Assembly (NCBI GenBank): GCA_964423405.1
Contig: CAYREY010000001.1
Location: 62,001 to 126,000, forward strand
DNA: 64,000 bases
Direction of reading: 5' to 3'
DNA from: Bog-950 sp964423405
GTDB lineage: Bacteria > Bacteroidota > Bacteroidia > Chitinophagales > LD1
Part shown: one piece after another, positions 1 to 8,489 of the stretch
How the letters are laid out: every line of letters starts with the position of its first letter
Numbering within the stretch: the stretch's first letter is position 1
The notes under the pieces: generated by a model
Seen by the model: only the letters and a program-made list of their open reading frames with translations
The model's database searches: none
What the model was told of the DNA's origin: nothing
Position numbers and translations under genes: made by a program

Positions 1-487
1 ACCCAGAAGGCACATCTACCGAATACACTGCTACGCCGGCCGCATTAATGGCCTGTATTACCGATGCCGCTACACCGGTAACCGGTTTAGATAAACCGGT
101 ACCAAACAGAGCATCTACTACCACCGTACCGGCAGGTATTTTAGGCAAATGGTTTTCGGCCTGTATGTATAGTATAGAAGCTACCTGTTTGTAGCGCTCT
201 TCGTTAAGTATAAAATCGGCACTGGCCTTAGCCGAATGGCGCACTACAAATGTTATTACGTGACGATAACCCGCCTGTACCAACAGGCGCGCAACAGCAA
301 GCCCATCGCCGCCGTTATTACCCATACCGCAAAACACATATACCGGTGTGGTAAATTTTATGCGGGTAACAAGTTCATTAAACACAGTGGTTGCAGCCCG
401 CTCCATTAAATCAATAGACAGTATAGGTTCGTGCTGTATGGTGTAAGCATCTAATGCCTTTATCTGCTCTGCCGATAGTATTTGCAT
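1..487 (-). CDS. nnrE: NAD(P)H-hydrate epimerase domain (YjeF N-terminal), partial
   Basis: The ATG on the minus strand at 487 opens a 162-codon frame that runs off the left edge. It shows the YjeF_N/NnrE signature CGMGNNGGDG at residues 53-62 and a second conserved stretch, VDALFGTGL, at about 124-132, ending in VDVPSG at the window edge. This domain epimerises damaged NAD(P)HX so that the ATP- or ADP-dependent dehydratase can repair it. In most bacteria, including Bacteroidota, the epimerase is fused to the dehydratase (NnrD) domain, which would lie outside the window; that fusion is inferred. It is the last visible gene of the minus-strand series after bshC, from which it is separated by a 169-bp gap holding a palindromic repeat. 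Confidence 0.88.
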   Translation of the reverse strand, partial: MQILSAEQIKALDAYTIQHEPILSIDLMERAATTVFNELVTRIKFTTPVYVFCGMGNNGGDGLAVARLLVQAGYRHVITFVVRHSAKASADFILNEERYKQVASILYIQAENHLPKIPAGTVVVDALFGTGLSKPVTGVAASVIQAINAAGVAVYSVDVPSG

Positions 488-540
488 ACCGGTAAAGATA
501 AGGATTGTAGCGGCCTGTTACGCTTAATGGCTGTATGATT

Positions 541-615
541 CTCCTCCTTGCGCCGCCACACGGCGCGTTTTCAAGGAGGAGTGGCTCGCAAAGCGAGACG
601 AGGTGGTGGTTAAGT
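541..615 (-). repeat. Dispersed palindromic repeat, copy A (GGAGGAG hairpin)
   Basis: A perfect 10-bp stem (CTCCTCCTTG paired with CAAGGAGGAG, 541-581) with an inner GC-rich arm (GCCG/CGGC), followed by a TCGC-TTT-GCGA mini-hairpin and CCACCACC. The same arrangement occurs on the other strand at 40567-40640 with compensating differences, so this is a dispersed element and not just a terminator. Confidence 0.75.
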
Positions 616-656
616 TAACAACGTAACACATCACTGATCTTTATTCGACACGCTAC

Positions 657-2258
657 CTATTCTTTTACAAACACCTTAAACTGCTTATCCAGCGGATTCA
701 GGTAAGGCACCAATTCATCTATAAAGGCGGGATAATAGAATGGAATAAAGTTTTCGTAACGCTCCTGTCCTATTCCACCGGGGAACAGTGCATCCTGTAT
801 ACTTCGTATCTGGTTAACGGTAGTTTCCTGCTTACGCTTTTCGGCTTTCAGCATTTTGCCTTCCAGGTTATCGAGCGCAGTCAGCAGCTTTTGCTTTTCG
901 GTTGTTGCGCTTTGTTTAAGGGTAGTATCTGCCTTTTCAGCTTTGGCAATTATCGCCTCAAAAAACTCGTCTGCTTTTTGCTTCTCTACGGCAAGGTTAG
1001 CATCGTCGGTTAAGCCCTGCTTAACATAGTTATTTATCAACTGCTCTACATCGCCTAAAAACTGCTTGGCAGTAAGCCCGAGTTTATCTAACTTTTTAAG
1101 CACCGGCGGGGTTAGTAATGCTACCGAGCTACGCATAGCCAGCATAGGGTAATTTACCTGATGGTAATCGAATAGCGGTTTAAGTTCCAGCCAATAGCTT
1201 AGCTCGCCGGCACCGCCAACAAAGGCCAGGTTAGGCAATATCACCTCCTGATATAGCGGACGGAAAATAACATTCGGACTAAAGCGCTCGGGGTGGCTAT
1301 CAATTTCAGCTACTATCTCATCGCGGCTAAACAGAATGTCTTTATTATTCACCTCGTATCTTCCGCTGGCTTCATTCAGCACAATACGTTCGCGGTAGCC
1401 TTCGCCCAGATAGAAGAAATTAATATCACGCGGTTTGGCCTGCGCTTTATAGTTAACCTCCAAAAAATCAATAGTTGGCTTCAACACTTTTGTAGCACGG
1501 CTGTTAAGCACTTCATCTTTTATGTAGCCTGCAAACAATTGTTTCAGCCGCGCATCATCCTGATCGAGCACTACCAGGCCGTATTGCTTAAACAATTCGT
1601 TTACAAAATACTGCGACAGCCTGCCAAAGGTAGCGTACTTCTTCACCGCTTCTTCCAGTATAGCAATTACTTCTGGTTGATTAACAATAGCTTTCAGTTC
1701 ATCAATGGCAGCCTGCATTGTAGCCGTACTCCATCTACCCGAGGCACCGGTGCCGGCACCCTCCCAGGTTATTTTTTTACTGTTTACAAACACATGGTTC
1801 AACTCTTCTACATCGTGGTCCTCGCTGCCTAACCAAAACACCGGCACAAAATTACACTGTTGATATTGTTGCTTTAACTGATTAGCCAATGCAACAGCCG
1901 AGGCTATTTTGTATACGTTATACAAGGGGCCTAAAAACAAGCAAGGTTGATGGGCCGCTGTAACGGTAAACGTATTGCTCTCCAACAGCGATTCGATATT
2001 AGCAGTTACAATATCGGTGGTGGGTATAATGCTGTATTGCAAGCGCAATACATCTACCAACAAAGTACGGTTGGTGCTATCGTTTTGCTTATCGGCAATT
2101 ACCTGTGCAAACGCATTTAACTCAAAAGGGTATTTGGTAAGAAAAGCTATCGCCTCTTTCTGTGCTATATAATCTGTAACCAGGGCAGGTAGTGTACCTG
2201 CATCTGTCCAGTTAATTGTTTCTTTGGGTTGTAACATTGGTACAAGATTACACAACAT
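657..2258 (-). CDS. bshC: Bacillithiol biosynthesis cysteine-adding enzyme BshC
   Basis: BshC performs the last step of bacillithiol synthesis, adding cysteine to glucosaminyl-malate. The protein is 533 residues, matching the family's usual ~530. Visible family signatures are AAHQPCLFLGPLYNVYK at 101-117 (the substrate-binding loop) and FWLGSEDHD at 141-149, with a charged predicted coiled coil at about 425-495 and a C-terminal domain containing the conserved PGGIGQERYENF stretch. The first ATG is at 2258; an internal ATG at 2237 (MLQPKET) may be the true start and would give 526 residues. It is 35 bp downstream of rimO on the same strand. A bacilliredoxin at 58413 fits a bacillithiol-using cell. 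Function from family knowledge; identification is confident. Confidence 0.93.
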   Translation of the reverse strand: MLCNLVPMLQPKETINWTDAGTLPALVTDYIAQKEAIAFLTKYPFELNAFAQVIADKQNDSTNRTLLVDVLRLQYSIIPTTDIVTANIESLLESNTFTVTAAHQPCLFLGPLYNVYKIASAVALANQLKQQYQQCNFVPVFWLGSEDHDVEELNHVFVNSKKITWEGAGTGASGRWSTATMQAAIDELKAIVNQPEVIAILEEAVKKYATFGRLSQYFVNELFKQYGLVVLDQDDARLKQLFAGYIKDEVLNSRATKVLKPTIDFLEVNYKAQAKPRDINFFYLGEGYRERIVLNEASGRYEVNNKDILFSRDEIVAEIDSHPERFSPNVIFRPLYQEVILPNLAFVGGAGELSYWLELKPLFDYHQVNYPMLAMRSSVALLTPPVLKKLDKLGLTAKQFLGDVEQLINNYVKQGLTDDANLAVEKQKADEFFEAIIAKAEKADTTLKQSATTEKQKLLTALDNLEGKMLKAEKRKQETTVNQIRSIQDALFPGGIGQERYENFIPFYYPAFIDELVPYLNPLDKQFKVFVKE

Positions 2259-2293
2259 TTAGCCGTAAAAACAAACCCATATGTTGATATCGG

Positions 2294-3604
2294 TTACACC
2301 AATTCGCCGTACAAATCAAACTCCTCGGCACTGGTAATTTTTACATTGGCAAAACTGCCTTTGCTGATGTAGTTGTTGGTAGCAGGCACCAGTACTTCGT
2401 TATCTACCTCCGGCGAGTCGAACTCGGTACGGCCAATAAAGTAACCACCTTCTTTACGGTCAAAAAGCACCTTAAAAGTTTTGCCCACTTTCTTTTGGTT
2501 CAATTCAAACGATATAGATTGCTGCAAATCCATCAACTCGGCTGCGCGCTGCTCTTTCACTTCTTCCGGTATATCATCTTCATGTATATGAGCGCGGGTG
2601 CTGTCTTCGTGCGAGTAGGTAAACACACCCAGGCGCTCAAAGCGCATATCCTGTATAAAGCTTTTCAATTCTTCAAAATCCTGTTCGGTTTCGCCGGGGT
2701 AGCCCACCAGCATAGTAGTGCGTATAGCAATATCGGGTATACGCTCGCGTATTTTGTGTATCAGTTCGCGGGTTTCGGCATTGGTAATGTTTCGGCGCAT
2801 ACCGGTAAGTATGTTATCTGCCGCATGTTGCAATGGCATATCCAGATAGCTACACACCTTAGGGTTCTCTGCTATGGCATCAATTATCTCCATAGGAAAC
2901 TGCGCCGGATAAGCATAATGCAAACGTATCCACTCTATACCTTCAACCTTCGATAGTTCATTCAACAACTCCGGCAGCCTTCTTTTCTTGTATATATCCA
3001 GGCCATAAAAGGTAAGTTCCTGTGCAATCAGCATCAACTCTTTTACACCTTGTGCGGCCAGCTTTTTAGCTTCGCTCACCAGTTCTTCTATAGGGCGCGA
3101 TACATGTTTACCACGCATCAACGGTATGGCACAAAACGAACAGGTACGGTTACAGCCTTCGCTAATTTTCATGTAGGCATAGTGGATAGGTGTGGTTAAA
3201 AAACGCTCGCCTATCAACTCGTGCTTGTAGTCTACTTTCAGGGTTTTAAGCAGGCGCGGCAACTCCATCGTTCCGAAAAACGCATCTACTTCCGGTATCT
3301 CTGTCTCCAGATTATCTTTATACCGCTGCGACAGACAACCGGTGACATACAGCTTCTCAATTTTGCCTTCGCTTTTAGCATCGGCATATTCCATAATGGT
3401 GTTTATCGATTCTTCTTTCGCTTTATCTATAAACCCACAGGTATTTACTATTACTATGTTGCGGCCTTTGCTCCACTTATCGTGTTGCACATCGTAGCCA
3501 CCATGTTGCAGCTGACCCATCAGCACCTCGCTATCTACTGTATTTTTGCTACAGCCAAGAGTGATTACCGATACTTTGTCTTTTTTAATTGCTTTCGTTT
3601 TCAT
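2294..3604 (-). CDS. rimO: Ribosomal protein S12 methylthiotransferase RimO
   Basis: A radical-SAM methylthiotransferase that modifies the conserved aspartate (Asp89 in E. coli numbering) of ribosomal protein S12. In 436 residues it shows all three elements: the N-terminal UPF0004 domain with cluster-binding cysteines C18 (GCSKNTVDSE), C55 (NTCGFI) and C90; the radical SAM motif C151-x3-C155-x2-C158 (CNRTCSFC); and a C-terminal TRAM domain (about 370-436). The CSKN and NTCGFI wording and the length favour RimO over the tRNA enzyme MiaB. In Bacteroidota rimO usually directly follows ftsY; here a GxxExxY gene sits between them. Confidence 0.95.
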   Translation of the reverse strand: MKTKAIKKDKVSVITLGCSKNTVDSEVLMGQLQHGGYDVQHDKWSKGRNIVIVNTCGFIDKAKEESINTIMEYADAKSEGKIEKLYVTGCLSQRYKDNLETEIPEVDAFFGTMELPRLLKTLKVDYKHELIGERFLTTPIHYAYMKISEGCNRTCSFCAIPLMRGKHVSRPIEELVSEAKKLAAQGVKELMLIAQELTFYGLDIYKKRRLPELLNELSKVEGIEWIRLHYAYPAQFPMEIIDAIAENPKVCSYLDMPLQHAADNILTGMRRNITNAETRELIHKIRERIPDIAIRTTMLVGYPGETEQDFEELKSFIQDMRFERLGVFTYSHEDSTRAHIHEDDIPEEVKEQRAAELMDLQQSISFELNQKKVGKTFKVLFDRKEGGYFIGRTEFDSPEVDNEVLVPATNNYISKGSFANVKITSAEEFDLYGELV

Positions 3605-3613
3605 GCTATTTCA

Positions 3614-3664
3614 TCGATTACACAAATTCTTTGTCGATTACACCGATAATGCAAGAGATTACAC
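3614..3664. repeat. Three GATTACAC direct repeats beside the GxxExxY gene
   Basis: GATTACAC occurs at 3616, 3636 and 3657, i.e. every 20-21 bp, about two helical turns apart. The outermost copy begins TCGATTACAC (3614-3623), which is matched as a perfect 10-bp inverted repeat by GTGTAATCGA at 4113-4122 on the other side of the GxxExxY gene. Confidence 0.7.
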
Positions 3665-3684
3665 AGATTAATACAAACTATGTT

Positions 3685-4074
3685 CTATTCCATTTTAGAT
3701 TTATTAGAAACTCTTTTCACTACACAACTCTCGTTTCCAAAATTTATCAATAACCCTCTTGTAAAGTCAGACACTCTTAAGTATGAAACCATTTGGTTAA
3801 TGAATAGTTTAGGCATACTACCTTCTACTGCCTTTAATTCTAATATCAATTCGTTTTCAATAACTAAATCACATCTAAAATCCCCAACCTTTTCCCCCTC
3901 AAAATAAACTTCAAATCTCTTTTCGCTGTTATAGTCAATATGTTCTCTTTTCAATAAAACAATCAATGCATTGTGATAAATCTTCTCTGGGAAACCGGGA
4001 CCAAGATTTCTATGCAGTTCATAGCACAATCCTATTATCCGCTCCGTTAATGTATCATTTACAGCCTCTGCCAT
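3685..4074 (-). CDS. GxxExxY family protein (PD-(D/E)XK nuclease-like fold)
   Basis: A 129-residue member of the GxxExxY family: the naming motif is G27-F-P-E30-K-I-Y33, followed by a core with D69 and E79-L-K81 arranged like a PD-(D/E)XK nuclease active site. No biochemical function is established for the family that I know of; nuclease-like folding is inferred from these residues. The gene interrupts the usual ftsY-rimO pair, is AT-richer than both neighbours, and is bracketed by inverted, helically phased GATTACAC repeats (3614-3664 and 4091-4122). This suggests it arrived as a small cassette. No transposase is present. Confidence 0.85.
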   Translation of the reverse strand: MAEAVNDTLTERIIGLCYELHRNLGPGFPEKIYHNALIVLLKREHIDYNSEKRFEVYFEGEKVGDFRCDLVIENELILELKAVEGSMPKLFINQMVSYLRVSDFTRGLLINFGNESCVVKRVSNKSKME

Positions 4075-4090
4075 TTAATTGCATTTATCA

Positions 4091-4122
4091 GCGTAATCAT
4101 TTGCATTCATCCGTGTAATCGA
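4091..4122. repeat. Inverted GYGTAATC repeats on the far side of the GxxExxY gene
   Basis: GCGTAATC at 4091-4098 and GTGTAATC at 4113-4120, 22 bp apart, are reverse-complement copies of the GATTACAC units at 3616-3664. GTGTAATCGA (4113-4122) pairs exactly with TCGATTACAC (3614-3623). Confidence 0.65.
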
Positions 4123-4134
4123 ACAACGAGGTTG

Positions 4135-5091
4135 TTACGCTCCCTTAAACAGCGTCTCTACAAATAATCGTTTATTAAACACCTGTAGCTTATCTATTGC
4201 CTCGCCTACACCTATATACTTAACCGGTATGTGAAACTGATCGGAAATACCCAATACCACGCCGCCTTTGGCAGTGCCGTCAAGCTTGGTAATGGCCAGT
4301 GCAGTTACCTGAGTAGCGGCTGTAAATTGTTTGGCCTGCTCCATAGCGTTCTGTCCGGTAGAGCCATCCAATACCAACAATACCTCGTGTGGCGCATCGG
4401 GTATTACCTTCTGCATTACCTTGCGTATTTTGGCTAGCTCGTTCATCAGGTCCACCCGGTTATGCAAACGGCCGGCAGTGTCAATTATCACCACATCGGA
4501 CCCTGCCGCTACACCACGCTCAATAGCCTGGTAAGCTACCGAAGCAGGGTCGGCATTGTGCTGGCCACGCACCATTTCTACGTCGCTGCGCTTAGCCCAA
4601 ACCTCCAGCTGGTCAACCGCTGCGGCACGGAAGGTATCGGCAGCACCCAGCAACACTTTTTTGCCACTGTTTTTAAACTGGTAAGCCAGTTTACCAATGG
4701 TAGTTGTTTTGCCGGCGCCGTTTACACCTACAACCATTATTACATACGGTTTCTTATCGGCGGGCGTATCAAAACTTTCCTGATCCAGATTTTTGTTTTC
4801 GGCCAGTATGCTTTCAATCTCCTCCTTTATCAGGCGGTTCATATCGGCAGTGGTTACATACTTATCGCGGGCAGCACGTTCTTCAATGCGCTTAATAATT
4901 TTAATAGTGGTCTGTAAACCCACATCAGATGATATAAGCGCCTCTTCCAGATTGTCGAGCACCTCTACATCAATAGTGCTTTTACCGGCAATAGCCTTGG
5001 TAATTTTAGAGAAGAACCCTTCTTTGGTTTTCTCCAGGCCTTTGTCCAGGTCTTCTTTCTTTTCTTTGGTGAAAAAACTGAATAATCCCAT
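4135..5091 (-). CDS. ftsY: Signal recognition particle receptor FtsY
   Basis: The SRP receptor GTPase that docks ribosome-SRP complexes at the inner membrane for co-translational insertion. The 318-residue protein has the short, charged N-terminus typical of Bacteroidota FtsY (no long acidic A domain), an N domain to about residue 110, then the G domain: P-loop GVNGAGKT 122-129, DTFRAAAVDQ 152-161, DTAGR 204-208 and TKLDG 268-272. It lies downstream of the DUF4295 gene, separated by an intrinsic terminator at 5146-5179, so it may have its own promoter or depend on readthrough. Confidence 0.97.
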   Translation of the reverse strand: MGLFSFFTKEKKEDLDKGLEKTKEGFFSKITKAIAGKSTIDVEVLDNLEEALISSDVGLQTTIKIIKRIEERAARDKYVTTADMNRLIKEEIESILAENKNLDQESFDTPADKKPYVIMVVGVNGAGKTTTIGKLAYQFKNSGKKVLLGAADTFRAAAVDQLEVWAKRSDVEMVRGQHNADPASVAYQAIERGVAAGSDVVIIDTAGRLHNRVDLMNELAKIRKVMQKVIPDAPHEVLLVLDGSTGQNAMEQAKQFTAATQVTALAITKLDGTAKGGVVLGISDQFHIPVKYIGVGEAIDKLQVFNKRLFVETLFKGA

Positions 5092-5145
5092 TTTCTGTTA
5101 CGGTTTTACCTGCTGTACAAGCTACTTCAGGTAGGTTTTATTAAA

Positions 5146-5179
5146 CTAAAAAAGCATCTCCCGTGTTGAAAGATGCTTT
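5146..5179 (-). terminator. Intrinsic terminator after the rpmB-rpmG-DUF4295 operon
   Basis: On the minus strand, AAAGCATCT (5171-5179 side) pairs with AGATGCTTT (5151-5159 side) across an 11-nt loop, followed by a run of T. It lies 23 bp past the DUF4295 stop codon. Confidence 0.75.
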
Positions 5180-5201
5180 GTAAAAATAATTTAGTATCAG
5201 A

Positions 5202-5372
5202 CTAAACTTCTTTACCTGCCAGAAAATCCTGCACTTTGTCTTTGTGCACTATCTTCTCAAGAAAAGAGTAGTTGTTGGTTTTGCCTTTAACCGCTTTAAT
5301 AACCTTAACGTAGTCTTTAGAACCTACTACGGTTGCACGGTCAGTTCTCGCGTTCTTCGAAATTTTTGCCAT
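5202..5372 (-). CDS. DUF4295 family small basic protein
   Basis: A 56-residue ORF: ATG at 5372, TAG at 5202-5204. It begins MAKISKNART and ends DFLAGKEV. Size, basic character and position directly downstream of rpmG match the Bacteroidota-specific DUF4295 family, which travels with rpmB-rpmG. Its function is unknown; the company it keeps suggests a ribosome-associated role (inference). It lies 7 bp from rpmG, so the three genes are surely co-transcribed. Confidence 0.85.
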   Translation of the reverse strand: MAKISKNARTDRATVVGSKDYVKVIKAVKGKTNNYSFLEKIVHKDKVQDFLAGKEV

Positions 5373-5379
5373 GGTTCAA

Positions 5380-5568
5380 TTATTTAATTTCTTTGTGTAT
5401 AGTTACCTTTTTCAGGTTTGGATTATATTTTTTAAGCTCCAGGCGCTCGGTAGTAGTCTTACGGTTTTTGTAAGTCATATAGCGGCTGGTACCAGGCACG
5501 CCAGAAGCGGCTTGCTCAGTGCACTCAAGTATTACCTGTATGCGGTTTCCTTTGCTTTTCTTTGCCAT
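5380..5568 (-). CDS. rpmG: 50S ribosomal protein L33
   Basis: A 62-residue protein beginning MAKKSKGNR with the L33 core (QVILECTE, RYMTYKNRK, KKYNPNLKK). It lacks the four zinc-binding cysteines of the C+ form, having only one Cys, so it is the zinc-independent type. It sits between rpmB and the DUF4295 gene in the Bacteroidota-specific order. Confidence 0.96.
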   Translation of the reverse strand: MAKKSKGNRIQVILECTEQAASGVPGTSRYMTYKNRKTTTERLELKKYNPNLKKVTIHKEIK

Positions 5569-5590
5569 TGTTATCTGATTTCAGAGATGA

Positions 5591-5833
5591 TTAATTCAAT
5601 TTAATTTCGCCTTTTTTGCTCAACTCTTTCAGGTAGTTGTAAATACCTTTTTTGTTGATAGTGCGAAGAGCCGAAGCAGATACTTTTAGTTCTACCCACT
5701 CGTCAAGCTCCGGAATGAAGAATTTCTTCTTCTTCAGGTTAGGCAAAAACTTACGCTTGGTTTTCACATTTGAGTGAGAAACCGAGTGTCCGAACATTGG
5801 ACGTTTGCCTGTTAATTCACATACTTTGCTCAT
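5591..5833 (-). CDS. rpmB: 50S ribosomal protein L28
   Basis: Start chosen at the ATG at 5833 (MSKVCELTGKRP), which matches L28 family N-termini; the frame is open 8 codons further up, but that part overlaps the promoter. The 80-residue product carries the conserved GHSVSHSNVKTKRKF block. First gene of the rpmB-rpmG-DUF4295 operon, preceded by a good promoter at 5855-5886. Confidence 0.96.
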   Translation of the reverse strand: MSKVCELTGKRPMFGHSVSHSNVKTKRKFLPNLKKKKFFIPELDEWVELKVSASALRTINKKGIYNYLKELSKKGEIKLN

Positions 5834-5854
5834 AGCTTTAATTTTAAGAGGGCG

Positions 5855-5886
5855 CAAATATGCAAGAATATTCCTGAAATACCAAA
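5855..5886 (-). promoter_or_regulatory. Promoter of rpmB operon, Bacteroidota type
   Basis: Read on the minus strand: TTTG (5883-5886), 20-bp spacer, CATATTTG (5855-5862), then CG. This fits the Bacteroidota -33 TTTG / -7 TAnnTTTG consensus with one mismatch. The same -7 octamer followed by CG is used in front of rpsP. Confidence 0.65.
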
Positions 5887-6022
5887 TGCGCCCCCGAATG
5901 TTGGTAAATTGCTGATTTGTATTGTTTAAAGAACAAGACAGCTTTCAAAAATAATCATTTTTCAGAACGTTCAAAACAATTACCCCAAATAACACAATAC
6001 TCTAAAAATCAAATACATAAAA

Positions 6023-7657
6023 CTACTTTGTGTATTTCTCATCATCGGGCGCCCACTTGCCATGGATAGAAGAAAACAGCCTGTTCCAGCGTATTTTATT
6101 AAAGAAATTATCGGCGTTGCTGTTAAAGCTCATCCATATAAACCAGGCTTTGCCCACCAGATGGTCTTCGGGCACAAAGCCAAAAAAGCGGCTATCCTGC
6201 GAGCGGTGGCGGTTATCGCCCATCATCCAGTAGTAATCCATTTTAAAAGTGTAGCTGGTAGCTTCCTGCCCGTTTACGTAAAACTTACCATCGCGCTGCT
6301 CAACCGAGTTGCCCTCATATACCCTTATGGCGCGGTCGTATTGCTGGTATATAGAATCGGTAAGGGTTACCGTCCAGCCTTTTTTAGGTATCATAATAGG
6401 GCCAAAGTTATCTACGTTCCAGTGGTAGCGGTTTACATCGTTGGGAAACATACTGGGAACGGCCACCTGTTTGCCATCGCGGCCCATAGCATAGGTTTGT
6501 ATTTGCCCCTTGCCATACGAATAGGGCGCAATGCTGTTGGTAATACCCATGGCTTTCAGTTTTTCCATAGCCGGCTGGGTAAGCAGAACCACAAAATGGT
6601 TGGCAGGCAGGCCATCAATTTCGCCCGACATATTTTCCATGCCCAACTCTTTTACCAGTGCTTCGCCCGGTTCCATACCCGGTTTAAACATCACCAGGTA
6701 AGGTGTGTTCAGGTTTTCGGGGCGGTAAGCGGGTGCTTCGTTAATGTATAGCACCCCATCTTTAATCTCCAGTATATCGCCGGGCACACCTACGCATCGT
6801 TTTATGTAGTTTTCGCGTTTATCTACCGGGCGGGCAGCTATGTGCGTGTTAGGGTCGCTCCATATCATGGCACGCGCTTCATTATACGACATACCAGCCT
6901 GTGCAGCAGTATAACGAACAATATCGTAGTACGAAGGTCCCTGATTTTCCAGCACCACCGTATCGCCGGCCGGAAAGTTAAACACTACCATATCATTTCG
7001 CTTCACTTTCTGAAAACCCGGCAGGGTTTTATAAGGCAACTTTATCCACTCTACATACGATTGGGTATTAAACACCGGTATGGTGTGGTGCACAAAAGGC
7101 ATAGCCAGCGGCGTATTAGGCACACGGGCACCATAGTGAAACTTAGATACAAACAGAAAATCGCCCACCAACAATGTTTTCTCCATACTTGGGGTAGGTA
7201 TCATATAGGCTTCGGCCACAAAAATACGGATAAGGGTAGCTGCTACCACCGCAAAAACAATGGCATCGGCCCATTCGCGCACAGCGCTGCGTGGCAGTGG
7301 TGGCTGCCCGGGTTTTACTCCACCGGGGCCAATAAACCGCTCGTTAGGCGAAAAACCCAGGTAAGGGATATAAACAAAGGCAAACATTACTGCTGCAAAA
7401 TGCTCCCAGAAACCGTGGCGGCGGAAAGCCGTACTCATTTCGGTAAGTTGGCTGGCTACATAAAACAGGTTTACACCGGGTATAAACAGCATCCAGGTCC
7501 ACCACGATGGCTGCTGGATAATTTTTTGCCACTCCTGCGAGCACAATACAGGTACAAATGCCTTCCAGGGTTTATCTACACCCAATTTTTTAAATATGCC
7601 ATACGTACCTATCCGTATGCCAATCATGTATATTACTACAAGCAAAAGAAAAATCAT
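6023..7657 (-). CDS. lepB: Signal peptidase I, long Bacteroidota form
   Basis: Membrane serine protease that removes Sec signal peptides. The 544-residue protein is much longer than E. coli LepB (324). Residues 1-100 hold three or so hydrophobic segments with a conserved W-rich insertion (an N-terminal extension seen in this phylum). The catalytic part starts near 130: the membrane anchor, S157 in TPSMEKT, the general base K286 in NYIKRCVGVPGD, and the MGDNRHRSQDSR box at about 479-490. A large insertion of about 120 residues separates the Lys box from the GDN box. It is 65 bp downstream of dapB on the same strand and is probably co-transcribed. Confidence 0.95.
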   Translation of the reverse strand: MIFLLLVVIYMIGIRIGTYGIFKKLGVDKPWKAFVPVLCSQEWQKIIQQPSWWTWMLFIPGVNLFYVASQLTEMSTAFRRHGFWEHFAAVMFAFVYIPYLGFSPNERFIGPGGVKPGQPPLPRSAVREWADAIVFAVVAATLIRIFVAEAYMIPTPSMEKTLLVGDFLFVSKFHYGARVPNTPLAMPFVHHTIPVFNTQSYVEWIKLPYKTLPGFQKVKRNDMVVFNFPAGDTVVLENQGPSYYDIVRYTAAQAGMSYNEARAMIWSDPNTHIAARPVDKRENYIKRCVGVPGDILEIKDGVLYINEAPAYRPENLNTPYLVMFKPGMEPGEALVKELGMENMSGEIDGLPANHFVVLLTQPAMEKLKAMGITNSIAPYSYGKGQIQTYAMGRDGKQVAVPSMFPNDVNRYHWNVDNFGPIMIPKKGWTVTLTDSIYQQYDRAIRVYEGNSVEQRDGKFYVNGQEATSYTFKMDYYWMMGDNRHRSQDSRFFGFVPEDHLVGKAWFIWMSFNSNADNFFNKIRWNRLFSSIHGKWAPDDEKYTK

Positions 7658-7722
7658 ATCGTGTTTGGTTAAGCCAGTTTGGTATTAAAAACGAAAATAA
7701 AATTTAAGCCGACATTGCCGTG

Positions 7723-8454
7723 TTATATAGCCAACAGGTCTTTCATGCCCAATATGCCTTTTTTGCCTATTACATAACGGGCGGCCATTACCGCTCCCTC
7801 GGCAAAGCCACGGCGGCTTTTAGCCTCGTGCTTAAATTCCAGAAAATCAACGCTGCTGGTATAGGTTACTATGTGTGTGCCCGGTACATTAGGCTCTCTT
7901 TTTGCAATTATTGGCAACATAGCCGCCGGTACTTCACCGGTGCCCTGTTGCAATACCCAGCCACTTTTAGCAGTAAGTTCCTCTAACATCACTTCGGCTG
8001 TTTTAACGGCCGTACCGCTGGGCGCATCTTTCTTTTCGGTGTGGTGTATCTCTTCCATGCTAACGGCATACTGCGGCTGGCTGTTCATTAACTGAGCCAT
8101 ACGGCGGTTTACCTCCCAAAATATATTTACCCCTATGCTGTAGTTAGGCGAGTGGAACACCGTGCCGTTGCTTTCGGCACAGGCCTGCTCTACTTCTGGC
8201 AATCTGCCAAGCCAGGCTGTAGTACCTACTACCACCGGCACACCGGCCTGCAAACAAAGCTTTATATTATCTACCGCTGCTTCGGGCTGGGTAAACTCTA
8301 TGGCCACATCGGCCTTTTGCAGGTTGGCTATGGTTAGCTCGTTCAGGTTACTGCCGGATATCTTTAATACTATCTCATCGCCGGCGTTCTGGTCAAGTAG
8401 TACCTTCTCTATCTCTTTACCCATTTTGCCGTAGCCTATCAATGCTATTTTCAT
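7723..8454 (-). CDS. dapB: 4-hydroxy-tetrahydrodipicolinate reductase
   Basis: Catalyses the NAD(P)H-dependent reduction step of the diaminopimelate/lysine pathway, supplying peptidoglycan and lysine. The 243-residue protein has the Rossmann motif G7-Y-G-K-M-G12 and the catalytic/substrate-binding box EIHHTEKKDAPSGT (135-148). It is followed by lepB on the same strand, a pairing I infer to be an operon. Confidence 0.95.
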   Translation of the reverse strand: MKIALIGYGKMGKEIEKVLLDQNAGDEIVLKISGSNLNELTIANLQKADVAIEFTQPEAAVDNIKLCLQAGVPVVVGTTAWLGRLPEVEQACAESNGTVFHSPNYSIGVNIFWEVNRRMAQLMNSQPQYAVSMEEIHHTEKKDAPSGTAVKTAEVMLEELTAKSGWVLQQGTGEVPAAMLPIIAKREPNVPGTHIVTYTSSVDFLEFKHEAKSRRGFAEGAVMAARYVIGKKGILGMKDLLAI

Positions 8455-8481
8455 GTATCAGGGGTTTGTTTTTACAGGGCG

Positions 8482-8489
8482 CGAATTTA
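8482..8489 (-). promoter_or_regulatory. Possible -7 element of dapB-lepB
   Basis: TAAATTCG followed by CG on the minus strand, 28 bp upstream of the dapB ATG. It matches the TAnnTTYGC pattern seen at other promoters here, but no TTTG/TTG box lies at the right distance. Confidence 0.35.

Noticed and set aside
3605..4134. Target-site duplication outside the GATTACAC inverted repeats
   Set aside because: Sequences just outside (GCTATTTCA and ACAACGAGG) do not match, so a classical transposon is not supported even though the repeats are real.
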